The translations under genes were made by a program, and so were the position numbers. Shown one piece after another: positions 56,152 through 64,000 of a stretch of 64,000 nucleotides of DNA. Position 1 is the stretch's first letter. Every line of letters starts with the position of its first letter. The notes beneath the pieces were generated by a model. That model searched no databases. It saw nothing but the letters and a program-made list of their open reading frames with translations, and was not told the origin of the DNA. This DNA is from Bacteroidales bacterium. GTDB taxonomy: Bacteria; Bacteroidota; Bacteroidia; Bacteroidales; ML635J-15. The stretch covers positions 62,001-126,000 of the forward strand of contig JAISPG010000019.1 of NCBI GenBank assembly GCA_031275085.1. The letters are read 5' to 3'.

Positions 56152-56194
56152 GTTGAAAGTTAAAAATGTCTGGAAATCTTTTTCAATTTTCAAC
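56152..56194 (-). terminator. Imperfect hairpin after the DUF4249 gene
   Basis: GTTGAAAGTTAAAAA at 56152 and the complementary TTTTTCAATTTTCAAC ending 56194 form an imperfect AT-rich stem just beyond the DUF4249 stop. A weak terminator for the receptor/lipoprotein pair is likely. Confidence 0.35.
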
Positions 56195-56199
56195 CAACT

Positions 56200-57171
56200 T
56201 TAATATTTACTTTCAATTAGAAAAGGGTTATTATTCATGTATAAAGGAATAACTTCATATTCATCATTTATATAATAAGTATTCTTATATGCTCCGTAAC
56301 CTATCCAGTATCCGTTTGCAGGAGCTCCGGTAATGTTCGATTTTACACTTGCTGGGTTAGTAAACGGATTGCCGTCTGTCATATTATTCCTTTCCCATGA
56401 ATTCCAGAATAAGTATGAATTTTCGTCGATTGTGGAAAGTTTTAATGATACAGTATCGCCGATCTGAAAAAGATATCGTTCCGAAAAGCTTGTAGTATCA
56501 GTGTTTCGGGGAAAATATGAATTCCGTTCATATCCTTTCATTATATAAGGTATAGTTATATTTTCGTTGGTTTCTAAAAGTTTGTCGTCTATAAGATGTA
56601 CAACAAGTGATCTGTAGAACCATTTTTGTTCAGCTCCTGTTTTCAGGGTTAAGGTAAAGTAATCTCCATATCCGGGAGGGTTTCTCCAGCTCACGGAAAG
56701 ATAGCCTATAGTATCGCGCAGGGGTATATGTGAATACCATACAGAATCTATTGCGATTGTGTCTCTTATTGTGGTTGTGGAAAAGTATTTATTTTCTCCG
56801 TATTTTATTTGTAAATTATATCTGCCATTTATTTGTCCTTTAAATTTTGTTCCTACATATCCTTTATAGGGCCACCGCGGAAATTCCGCATGCACTAAAG
56901 TGTCGAAAACAGAACCGTTATCTACAATTACGGTAGCCATATCTCCGCTTATGATCAGGTTTTCGACATATGTTGTATCTATTTCATCAAAGTAGGCAGA
57001 ATTTTTTGTTATAAACACGATTGGATAATCGTCAAGGTCAATAAATCCTTCAATAGTTATTTTTTCTTCGGGACGCGGCAGATCTACAGATATATCCTTT
57101 TCGCATGAAACAAATATCATTAGCGTTGTAAGGATAATACCCAAAATATTTATTATATTTTTTTGTTTCAT
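56200..57171 (-). CDS. DUF4249 family lipoprotein
   Basis: 323 residues with a lipobox ending V-S-C (about Cys23) after M-K-Q-K-N-I-I-N. The mature start K-D-I-S-V-D-L-P-R-P-E-E-K-I-T-I-E-G-F-I is typical of DUF4249, a beta-rich lipoprotein family encoded beside TonB-dependent receptors in Bacteroidota. It begins 4 nt after the receptor gene and is its likely partner on the cell surface, in the way SusD partners SusC. Confidence 0.88.
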   Translation of the reverse strand: MKQKNIINILGIILTTLMIFVSCEKDISVDLPRPEEKITIEGFIDLDDYPIVFITKNSAYFDEIDTTYVENLIISGDMATVIVDNGSVFDTLVHAEFPRWPYKGYVGTKFKGQINGRYNLQIKYGENKYFSTTTIRDTIAIDSVWYSHIPLRDTIGYLSVSWRNPPGYGDYFTLTLKTGAEQKWFYRSLVVHLIDDKLLETNENITIPYIMKGYERNSYFPRNTDTTSFSERYLFQIGDTVSLKLSTIDENSYLFWNSWERNNMTDGNPFTNPASVKSNITGAPANGYWIGYGAYKNTYYINDEYEVIPLYMNNNPFLIESKY

Positions 57172-57175
57172 GATA

Positions 57176-59551
57176 TTAAAATTTAAAATTCCATGTTACA
57201 GAAGGCAGAATGGGGAACAGGGAAACTTGTTTGGCTGTTGTTTTAAAAGTCCCGTCTTTTACAGTTCCACTATTTTCAAAATACACAAAATAAGGATTTT
57301 TCCGGTTATAGACATTATATATTGAGAAATTCCATGATGATGTCCATTTGTCAGTTTTTTTATGATCCCACGTTAATGACAGGTCGAGCCTGTGATATGG
57401 AGCCATCCGGTATGAATTACGTTCTCCGTATTCACTTGTTAGTTCGCCGTCGATCATATAGCGGCTGGCAGGTAATGTTGTGGTATTTCCGGTCGCATAT
57501 ATGAAAATTGCCGATGCTGTTAATTTTTCGGTTATAGTATAAGTTGCAGTTACCGAAATATCATGTCTTCTGTCATATTTTGCAGGAAATTTTTTACCAT
57601 CGTTTACATCGTCAAAAAACCTGTCTGTTTTAGATAATGTATATCCGATCCATCCGGTAAAACTTCCGGTTCTTTTTTTTATAAAAAACTCAATCCCGTA
57701 CGAATTACCGTCTCCGGTAATAAAATAATTATCAGCGTTGTCCTGTACTACTTCATCGCCCGGCAAAGCTCCGTCGGCATATTCAATAAGGTTGTACATG
57801 TCTTTGTAATATACTTCTACTGAAGCCTCAAAATGGTCGTTGAAAAAATTCCTGAAATATCCTATTGCATATTGTCTTCCCATTTGTGGTTTTAGCCTGT
57901 CGCTGCACGGAACCCAAAGATCGGTCGGTAATGTCGATGCAGAAAGTGATGCAAGGTGTATATATTGTTTATTTTGCATAAAAGATGCTTTAATTGATGA
58001 GCTTTTATCTAAACCGACTTTTATCGAAACTCTCGGTTCTATTGAATGGTATAAAGCCACACTTTCATTTTTTTTATAAACAACAGAATCTATGGTTTGC
58101 AGATAATATTCATCTTTTATATATCTTGTAAATGGTCCTACCTGATTAAATATTGATCCTCTTACTCCTGCATATAAAGTAATCCTGTCGTTTATTTTGA
58201 AATCATCGCCGATATATATTGCTGCTTCGTGTGCATATTGTTTATTTTTTGTAACGGATTCAAACGACATATCTGCAAGCGAAGCTGATACTGAATTAGG
58301 AGAAAATATATGATAAATATATTCCAGACCGAATTTTATATTATGTTTTGGATTTGGAAGCCATGTGAAATCTTGTTTTATATAAAAATCTCTTATTCCT
58401 GAATCCTGAATAAAGCTGAAATCTGTTCCGCTATTTTCATCTGATGTCATTTCAATTGAGGTCTGGAATTTATAATCGGATGCAACAAAAGTGGTATTTG
58501 AAAAGAATTTATTTGAAAATAAGTGGTTCCATCTTATTGATGCCATTCCGTTTCCCCAGGGGATTCCCATGGCAAAACCGGCGTCGTTACTTTTAAAGTT
58601 AAAAACATCTTCACCGTAATATGCGCTTATGTATAGTCTGTCTTTATCTGAAAATCTGTAATTAAATTTTGCATTAACATCATAGAAATAATATCCTGAG
58701 CTGCGTAATAATGATTCTTTTTTTGTAAAAGGCTTGATCAGCAGGTCTATATAAGTTCTTCTTCCGGATATTAAAAATGAAGCTTTGTCTTTTACTATAG
58801 GTCCCTGAACTGTAAGGCGTGATGAGATGGTTCCGATTCCTCCTTCTGCTTCAAATTTTTTCATATTTCCGTTTTTCATAGAAATATCCAGTACGGAACT
58901 GATCCTTCCACCATATTGAGCAGGCATTCCTCCTTTATATATTTCCATGTCTTTAATAGCATCGGCATTAAAAACAGAGAAAAAACCTAACAGGTGTGAT
59001 GCGTTATAAATTATTGCTTCGTCGAGTAATATAAGGTTCTGGTCAGGACCGCCACCTCTTACGTAAAATCCTGAATTTCCATCACCTGCCGCTTGAACTC
59101 CGGGTAAAAGCTGCACTGTTTTAAGTACATCAACTTCTCCCATAAATGCAGGTAAGGTCTTGACCGTTTCAATAGGAATTTTAGTAACGCTCATTCTACT
59201 GTCTTCAACATTCCGGCTTCTTTCACTGCTTACAACAACTTCCTGGGTAACTACAGCAGAATTTTCGAGTTCTATATTCAGAGTTTTATCGGAGTCTAAA
59301 TTTATTGTCTTTTTTTGTTCGGCGTATCCGACAAATGAGAAAGATATTTCATAAGTACCTGCCGGTAACGAAATGGAATAGAAACCATATGAGTTTGCGC
59401 TGGTACCGCTTTTACCTTCGTTCACAATTACATTTGCCCCCAGTAACTCTTCGCCGCTGGACTTATCTTTAATGTATCCGCTTATAGTGTATTTTTGCCC
59501 GAAAATTACTAACGGAAACATTATTAATAAGAAAAATATACATCTTTTCAT
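57176..59551 (-). CDS. TonB-dependent outer-membrane receptor with N-terminal CarboxypepD_reg-like domain
   Basis: 791 residues. A signal peptide (cut near F-G-Q) is followed by a carboxypeptidase regulatory-like domain (about 20-105, I-S-G-Y-I-K-D-K-S-S-G-E-E-L-L-G-A-N), then the plug (about 120-220, with V-Q-L-L-P-G-V-Q-A and F-Y-V-R-G-G-G-P-D-Q-N) and a beta barrel ending W-N-F-K-F. It imports a ligand across the outer membrane using TonB energy. Its DUF4249 partner follows. The substrate cannot be read; siderophores, vitamins and oligomers are all possible. Confidence 0.93.
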   Translation of the reverse strand: MKRCIFFLLIMFPLVIFGQKYTISGYIKDKSSGEELLGANVIVNEGKSGTSANSYGFYSISLPAGTYEISFSFVGYAEQKKTINLDSDKTLNIELENSAVVTQEVVVSSERSRNVEDSRMSVTKIPIETVKTLPAFMGEVDVLKTVQLLPGVQAAGDGNSGFYVRGGGPDQNLILLDEAIIYNASHLLGFFSVFNADAIKDMEIYKGGMPAQYGGRISSVLDISMKNGNMKKFEAEGGIGTISSRLTVQGPIVKDKASFLISGRRTYIDLLIKPFTKKESLLRSSGYYFYDVNAKFNYRFSDKDRLYISAYYGEDVFNFKSNDAGFAMGIPWGNGMASIRWNHLFSNKFFSNTTFVASDYKFQTSIEMTSDENSGTDFSFIQDSGIRDFYIKQDFTWLPNPKHNIKFGLEYIYHIFSPNSVSASLADMSFESVTKNKQYAHEAAIYIGDDFKINDRITLYAGVRGSIFNQVGPFTRYIKDEYYLQTIDSVVYKKNESVALYHSIEPRVSIKVGLDKSSSIKASFMQNKQYIHLASLSASTLPTDLWVPCSDRLKPQMGRQYAIGYFRNFFNDHFEASVEVYYKDMYNLIEYADGALPGDEVVQDNADNYFITGDGNSYGIEFFIKKRTGSFTGWIGYTLSKTDRFFDDVNDGKKFPAKYDRRHDISVTATYTITEKLTASAIFIYATGNTTTLPASRYMIDGELTSEYGERNSYRMAPYHRLDLSLTWDHKKTDKWTSSWNFSIYNVYNRKNPYFVYFENSGTVKDGTFKTTAKQVSLFPILPSVTWNFKF

Positions 59552-59776
59552 TTCAGGACAGGAGTGTTATGGTTCGGATTTATAATGTTCAGAGAAAACT
59601 TCATGTTGAAAAAAATTATAAATAGAACAAATAATAAAAATAAAATGTTTGCAATATAAAGTATAACTAATTAAATTTGTAATCTCAATTTTGTTTAAAG
59701 AATTGAACGCAAAGGTCATTTTTTTATTGCAGAAAAGCAAAGATAAAATTTATATATAATAAATTTAAGAAATTTG

Positions 59777-59850
59777 CGGGGTGTAGCTCAGTTGGTTAGA
59801 GTACGCGTCTGGGGGGCGCGGGGTCGTTAGTTCGAGTCTAATCACCCCGA
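59777..59850 (+). tRNA. tRNA-Pro (anticodon GGG)
   Basis: Acceptor CGGGGTG pairs with CACCCCG; D stem GCTC/GAGT; anticodon stem CGCGT/GCGCG with loop CTGGGGG gives anticodon GGG (codons CCC/CCU); T stem GTTAG/CTAAT with loop TTCGAGT. Discriminator A at 59850, CCA not encoded. Confidence 0.95.
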
Positions 59851-59858
59851 CAAATTTG

Positions 59859-59895
59859 AAAAGAGGTTATTTTTTGATAACCTCTTTTGGTTTTT
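59859..59895 (+). terminator. Terminator of tRNA-Pro
   Basis: AAAAGAGGTTAT pairs with ATAACCTCTTTT around a short T-rich loop and is followed by GGTTTTT. It starts 9 nt after the tRNA. Confidence 0.85.
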
Positions 59896-60219
59896 AGATA
59901 TCTGTATACTCATTTTACCTGTTACATGTTCATTTTCCTGATTCAATGTAAAAGTTAGGTTGATAAATTAGATAAAATTCCAATTGTCAAAAGACAGATC
60001 TCAATCTTTAAATTACAAACTTCGTGACTGTTTCTAACTGTTTGGGATTTGAAATATTGGTGATTGGATCTTGTTTACTTGCTGCGCTGTGTGAGACCGG
60101 TCGTTTCGGCAGTTCGACTACGTTCACTGACCGAAATACTCAACGACCGCAGCTAAGTTGTGATTTATTATTTGCATTTTTTTTAAATTAAATATTTCTT
60201 TGATTTCTACCTGTTTTTT
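59896..60219. other. Intergenic region between tRNA-Pro and the minisatellite
   Basis: About 320 nt without a gene. It contains one isolated, degenerate copy of the minisatellite unit (near 59919-59945, TTACATGTTCATTTTCCTG) and the GC-rich palindromic element at 60081-60153. Confidence 0.55.
60081..60153. repeat. GC-rich imperfect palindromic intergenic element
   Basis: Nested inverted arms: GCTGCG with CGCAGC (60081-60086, 60148-60153), GGTCGTT with AACGACC, and TTTCGG with CCGAAA, around AGTTCGACTACGTTCACTGA. The TTCGACTACG...CACTGACCGAA kind of sequence is a recurrent intergenic element in Bacteroidota genomes. Its base composition is very different from the surroundings. Confidence 0.55.
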
Positions 60220-60492
60220 TACGTTGAGTTTTTTCTCTGTTGCATATTTATTGCGATATGCTACATATTCATTGCGATGTATTACACATTCATTTTTCCC
60301 TGTTACATATTCGTTGCGATGTGTTGCACATTCATTTCTCCCTGCTACATATCCATTTTCCCCTGCTACATATCCATTTTCCCCTACTGCATATCCATTT
60401 TCCCCTGCTACATATCCATTTTCCCCTGCTGCATATCCATTTTCCCCTGCTGCACATTCATTTTCCTCTGCTGCATATTCGTTGCGATATGT
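60220..60492. repeat. 21-bp minisatellite, twelve clear units plus one degenerate
   Basis: From 60241 to 60492 the sequence is twelve units of exactly 21 bp; 60220-60240 is a thirteenth, degenerate one. Two unit types alternate in the outer part: one with TTCATTGCGATRTG and one with ATCCATTTTCCCCTGC. The inner five or six units are nearly identical, type two. No unit has gained or lost a base. All three forward frames stay open because 21 is a multiple of three, but no start or context supports a protein. Confidence 0.9.
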
Positions 60493-60591
60493 GTTAATAG
60501 CGCTCCTATAATCCGCAAATTAAAAAGTACGGTTTTTTAAATTAAAAAGTACAATTTTTTTATGAGGTATGTTATGTTATATAAAAAATTA

Positions 60592-60632
60592 GAGTGCACA
60601 CTTTATTGAATGTTCAATAATTGTATGCACTC
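60592..60632 (-). terminator. Terminator of the beta-helix protein operon
   Basis: GAGTGCA (60592) pairs with TGCACTC (ending 60632), with a second inner pair TTATTGAA/TTCAATAA; read on the minus strand the hairpin is followed by AATTTTTTA. It lies 45 nt after the small 60-residue gene. Immediately to its left two copies of AAATTAAAAAGTAC lie 22 nt apart (60517, 60539). Confidence 0.7.
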
Positions 60633-60676
60633 AGTTGCTTAACAAAGACGAGAGTTAGGTATAGCTTTTGTGGTAT

Positions 60677-60859
60677 TTAAATTACTTTATGTGTAATGCT
60701 GACCTGGTAATTTATTTCCGAATCCTCTGCAGGTGTCAATCTGGCTCCCTGAAATTTTATCTTTGGTTTATACGGAATAAATTTTAGCCCTATATTATTA
60801 ATTCGTGCCGGAACATGGACAGGAGCCTTAACTCCGAAAAATCTTAATTTTGTACTCAT
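60677..60859 (-). CDS. Small hypothetical protein at the end of the beta-helix array
   Basis: 60 residues, start ATG at 60859, 6 nt after the stop of the preceding array gene. The sequence is basic and beta-like (K-L-R-F-F-G-V-K-A-P-V-H-V-P-A-R-I) without signal peptide. Tight spacing and a following terminator support a real gene that closes the operon. No family recognised. Confidence 0.6.
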   Translation of the reverse strand: MSTKLRFFGVKAPVHVPARINNIGLKFIPYKPKIKFQGARLTPAEDSEINYQVSITHKVI

Positions 60860-60865
60860 ATTATT

Positions 60866-62377
60866 CTATTCTGTAAAATGTAAATTTAATTCTAACTGAA
60901 AGTATCTTATATTGATTTTTTTAGCGATGTAATCGGTATTATTCTCCAGATGAACTGAGTTATAGTCGGCTGTGGTAACTGCATAGTTCCCATATGTATT
61001 TAAATCTACGGTACTGTTTATTCCGATTTTTTCAAGGTCATTAAATAACACAGGGTTACCGTTTTTATGGAACCATATTTGAGTATCTCCTGACAGGGAG
61101 CATGAAAATTTTGGAAATTCCGACACTTTGTTTTCATCGTCATAAGGGATAACTTCAATTGTTTCTACCGGAATATTACTATTATTATACTGTTGTTTTT
61201 TTCCAAAATAATGTTTTGTGTTTATTCCCGTATTAAAAATACATTGTATTCCGGAAAAATCGAAATTACGTGAATTAGGTTTTATTACACCGGAACGTAC
61301 ACAATTCCATGTTTGCTGCGAAAGCCTGTTTACCGTGTAGTTTCCTTCAGACTCATTATAAATCAATAAATCACCTGTATTTTCATAATTATATGTTCCG
61401 TCAGGGTTTAAATTTATTATATTTCCCATTTTTATATCAACATTAGGAAAGTATGCTCCCGTAAAACTTCCTGTACTGCTCATATATAAAGCAGGGTTAT
61501 TGTCGTCCAGATATAAAGTAAGGTCTACAGGATTATTCTCTTTGTCATATTTATTGAAAATAGGGGTATCCTCTATATCATCATGTATTACGTTATTTTC
61601 GGGAAATGATTTATTGGCAATATTGGCAAGGTACTTACAGTCATCTTCTTGTAGGTTCTTTTCTGCATAGTCTTGTAGTGAAGATTTTAAATCATCTATC
61701 CATTTTTTCTTATCTTCGGAGTATGATACAGGTATAATATTACCATTCCAGCTCCATTTTAAAGATTTCCTGAATAAACAGTTATTAAATGTAGGAAATA
61801 TATCAATTGTTTGAGATTTGTATCTGTACAGATCGATTTCATTTATAAATATATGATCTAATAATATATTGTCAGTATTAGTGATATAATTTTTAAAATT
61901 CTTAATAGTAAAATTTTTGATATATGTACTATTGACATAAGTCGATATAAAGTTATCAACATAGTTATATATTGATAATTGTTTATTGTTTCTGTTTATT
62001 ACATTAAATTCTGAGATCCTGCAATTCCTGAATCCGCTGAAAATATTATTTTGTGTTGTTCCAATAACATTATTTACATGTAAATTAAAAATATAATAGT
62101 CATATGTATAATAGCCTCCTTTTATTTCGAAATAATTTTTATCCGGAAATATGCAATGGTGGAAGACCTGGGGATATCCTCCGAATGTTTCATATACTCC
62201 GTCATTGATACAAACATATTTTTTATTTGTAATAAGGGCTTTTCCTATAGTTTTTACCGGTGCTTCCCTGGTTCCGGTATTGCTGTCGCTACCCATTATT
62301 GAACAACAGTAAACAGTGTTGTCGTCTGTGAGTAGTTCATTGTAGTAAGGATCTCTTGTTCTTTTAAATACTGACAT
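60866..62377 (-). CDS. Beta-helix-like array protein 1 (DUF1565-like start, possible fibre/spike)
   Basis: 503 residues, no signal peptide. The start M-S-V-F-K-R-T-R-D-P is shared by the next paralogue. The stretch G-S-D-S-N-T-G-T-R-E-A-P-V-K-T-I-G-K-A-L is the hallmark of DUF1565 and other pectin-lyase-fold beta-helices. The middle has many short N/Y/I-rich strands (F-T-I-K-N-F-K-N) of a solenoid; the end L-E-L-N-L-H-F-T-E is common to the three paralogues. It could be a fibre or spike attached to a particle, or a non-classically exported surface protein. Context: tandem array beside a tRNA. Confidence 0.7.
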   Translation of the reverse strand: MSVFKRTRDPYYNELLTDDNTVYCCSIMGSDSNTGTREAPVKTIGKALITNKKYVCINDGVYETFGGYPQVFHHCIFPDKNYFEIKGGYYTYDYYIFNLHVNNVIGTTQNNIFSGFRNCRISEFNVINRNNKQLSIYNYVDNFISTYVNSTYIKNFTIKNFKNYITNTDNILLDHIFINEIDLYRYKSQTIDIFPTFNNCLFRKSLKWSWNGNIIPVSYSEDKKKWIDDLKSSLQDYAEKNLQEDDCKYLANIANKSFPENNVIHDDIEDTPIFNKYDKENNPVDLTLYLDDNNPALYMSSTGSFTGAYFPNVDIKMGNIINLNPDGTYNYENTGDLLIYNESEGNYTVNRLSQQTWNCVRSGVIKPNSRNFDFSGIQCIFNTGINTKHYFGKKQQYNNSNIPVETIEVIPYDDENKVSEFPKFSCSLSGDTQIWFHKNGNPVLFNDLEKIGINSTVDLNTYGNYAVTTADYNSVHLENNTDYIAKKINIRYFQLELNLHFTE

Positions 62378-62392
62378 ATTGTTTAAAAATTT

Positions 62393-63901
62393 TTATTCTG
62401 AAAAATGAAAATTTACCTCTAATTTAAAATATTTTATTTCTATGTTTTTTGCTATACAATCGTTGCGGTTCATAAGGTCGTTGCTGTTTATATCTGCAGT
62501 GGTGACAGCATATTCGCCATATAGATCAGAATTCACGGAATTTTTTATATTCATACCTTCAAGATCGTTGAATAAAACAGGTCCGCCGTTCTTATGGAAC
62601 CATATTTGAGTATCTTCATTTAAGGAACACGAAAATTTTGGAAATTGAGATACTGTATTTTCGTCATCATAAGGAATGACTTCAATTGTTTCTACAGGAA
62701 TATAATTGTCATTAAATTGTTGTTTTTTTCCAAAATAGTACTTTGTATTTGTTTCGGAACTTAAAATACCCTGTATTCCTGAAAACATGAAGTTGCGCAT
62801 ATTAGGCTTTATGACCCCGGAACTAACCCTGTTCCATTTTTGGTAAGATGTGGTATTGACTTCGTAGCTGCCGTCATTTTCATTATATATTAATAAATTC
62901 CCACCAATAGTCGGATCGTACGTTCCGTTTTCGTAAATATTATGGATTATTCCCATATTCATTTTCAGATTGGGAAAAAATGCACCTACAAAACTTTCCG
63001 TGCTGCTCATATATAGTGCCGGATTATTTTCATCAAGAAACAGTGTTAAATCTACGGGATTATTATCATTATCGTATTTGTTGAAAACAGGTGTGTCATT
63101 CAGGTCATCGTGTATAATATTTCCTTTTTGAAAAGAATTTTCAACAATTGCTAAAAGATAGTCCTGATTAGTTCCGGTAAGATTACCTATAGCGTAGTTT
63201 TTTAATGAATTCTTCAGATCAGTTATCCAGTTTTCTTTATTTTCGGAATATGTTACAGGAATGGTTACTTCATTCCATGTCCATTTTAAGGCTTTTCTGA
63301 AAAGACAATATTCAAATACCGGATATATGCTTGTTCCCTGGTTTTTGTATCTGTATAAGTCAACTTCATTTGTGAATATATGATCCTGTAAGATACTATC
63401 ACCTTGAACATAGTGATTTTTAAAATTTTTTATTGTAAAATTTTTAATAAATCTGCCAATATATCTTGATATGAAATTTTCAACATAGTTAAATTCTGAA
63501 TGATATAGATTTTTTTGTGCCAGTTCGAATTCATATATATAGCAATTGTGAAATCCTGTAGTATTATTACTATGTACGCCTTCACCTATTATCCTTTCAA
63601 GTTGAATATTCATCACATGATGATCGTATGTATAATAATCGCCTTTGATCACTACACTGCTTTTATCAGCAAAAACATTATTATGACTTACCGGACCATA
63701 GATTTCTGGTATATTATATATACCATCGTTTATGCAAATAAATGATTTATTTAGTTTTAACGCTCCTGCAAGAGATTTAAGCGGAGCCTCCCTGGTTCCC
63801 GGATTATCATCACTACCTGTGGCAGTACAGCAATATATTGTATTGTCATCTGTTAGCAAACTATTATAAAACGGATCTCTTGTTCTTTTAAATACTGACA
63901 T
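62393..63901 (-). CDS. Beta-helix-like array protein 2, paralogue of the preceding entry
   Basis: 502 residues. It aligns with protein 1 throughout, most closely at both ends (M-S-V-F-K-R-T-R-D-P-F-Y-N-S-L-L-T-D-D-N-T; G-S-D-D-N-P-G-T-R-E-A-P; P-V-E-T-I-E-V-I-P-Y-D-D-E-N; L-E-V-N-F-H-F-S-E) and least in the solenoid between residues about 60 and 160. Spacing to protein 1 is 15 nt, so they share a transcript. No signal peptide. Confidence 0.7.
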   Translation of the reverse strand: MSVFKRTRDPFYNSLLTDDNTIYCCTATGSDDNPGTREAPLKSLAGALKLNKSFICINDGIYNIPEIYGPVSHNNVFADKSSVVIKGDYYTYDHHVMNIQLERIIGEGVHSNNTTGFHNCYIYEFELAQKNLYHSEFNYVENFISRYIGRFIKNFTIKNFKNHYVQGDSILQDHIFTNEVDLYRYKNQGTSIYPVFEYCLFRKALKWTWNEVTIPVTYSENKENWITDLKNSLKNYAIGNLTGTNQDYLLAIVENSFQKGNIIHDDLNDTPVFNKYDNDNNPVDLTLFLDENNPALYMSSTESFVGAFFPNLKMNMGIIHNIYENGTYDPTIGGNLLIYNENDGSYEVNTTSYQKWNRVSSGVIKPNMRNFMFSGIQGILSSETNTKYYFGKKQQFNDNYIPVETIEVIPYDDENTVSQFPKFSCSLNEDTQIWFHKNGGPVLFNDLEGMNIKNSVNSDLYGEYAVTTADINSNDLMNRNDCIAKNIEIKYFKLEVNFHFSE

Positions 63902-63929
63902 ATTTATGTATTTATTATTTTGTTATTTT

Positions 63930-64000
63930 TTAATTTGCAAAATGCAGATTTAACTCTAACCTGAAGTATCTGATGCTAATTTTTTTTGCTATATAATTAC
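63930..64000 (-). CDS. Beta-helix-like array protein 3 (C-terminal end only)
   Basis: The last 23 codons of a third paralogue, ending I-R-Y-F-R-L-E-L-N-L-H-F-A-N and a TAA at 63930-63932. It matches the ends of proteins 1 and 2 closely. The rest lies outside the window, 28 nt upstream of protein 2. Confidence 0.75.
   Translation of the reverse strand, partial: NYIAKKISIRYFRLELNLHFAN

Noticed and set aside
60241-60492. Possible CRISPR array
   Set aside because: Units are contiguous 21-mers without unique spacers, and there are no cas genes.
60200-60540. Three overlapping forward frames (85-103 codons) encoding heptapeptide repeats such as L-H-I-H-F-P-L
   Set aside because: They exist because the repeat unit is 21 bp and free of stops; there is no ribosome site, no domain and all three frames are equally open.

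Overview
The window is AT-rich and gene-dense and belongs to a member of the Bacteroidota, most likely the order Bacteroidales. The evidence is a C-terminal type IX secretion sorting domain, a TonB-dependent receptor paired with a DUF4249 lipoprotein, a Na+-translocating NADH:quinone reductase operon, promoter boxes of the TAnnTTTG type, and a tmRNA whose tag ends Y-A-F-A-A. There are no rRNA genes, insertion sequences or CRISPR arrays. Two tRNAs (Val-GAC, Pro-GGG) and one tmRNA are present.

Layout, left to right. 1-3.4 kb: a minus-strand suf operon for Fe-S cluster assembly (sufB, a HEAT-like gene, sufC, sufD cut by the window edge), with a PerR/Fur-like palindrome upstream of sufB. 4-7 kb: a large secreted glycine-rich protein with a T9SS tail. 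7.1-12.2 kb: a minus-strand cassette of an ECF sigma factor, a membrane-anchored protein with two FGE-sulfatase modules, and two exported methyltransferase-like paralogues. 12.4-20.2 kb: tmRNA, then nqrABCDEF with a DUF1016/YhcG nuclease-family gene wedged between nqrA and nqrB. 20.3-29.4 kb: a rhodanese-fused CoA-disulfide-reductase-like enzyme, an AI-2E/PerM permease, a lipoprotein, aroA-aroB, a VanX-like dipeptidase and a DPP IV-like peptidase.

29.4-40.9 kb is an envelope-modification block: a GDPD/FAM151-like lipoprotein, a GH5-like lipoprotein, a GT2 glycosyltransferase, a polytopic GT-C-like protein, and two DUF6056-like membrane paralogues flanking an LTA-synthase-type phosphotransferase. 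40.9-59.6 kb is mostly housekeeping: HVA1/DUF2945, DUF488 coupled to a SMUG2-like glycosylase, a cupin, tRNA-Val, purA-fur, a TrmH-type methyltransferase, an M20 hydrolase, a beta-propeller/outer-membrane fusion, sufS, an esterase, an HD hydrolase, an aminotransferase and the TonB receptor/DUF4249 pair.

59.8-64 kb looks accessory. Downstream of tRNA-Pro lie a dispersed palindromic element, a strict 21-bp minisatellite and a tandem array of at least three paralogous ~500-residue beta-helix-like proteins without signal peptides, running off the right edge. The two strongest candidates for something undescribed are the sigma/FGE/exported-methyltransferase cassette and this tRNA-adjacent array. 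All functional calls rest on reading motifs by eye; no database search was possible.
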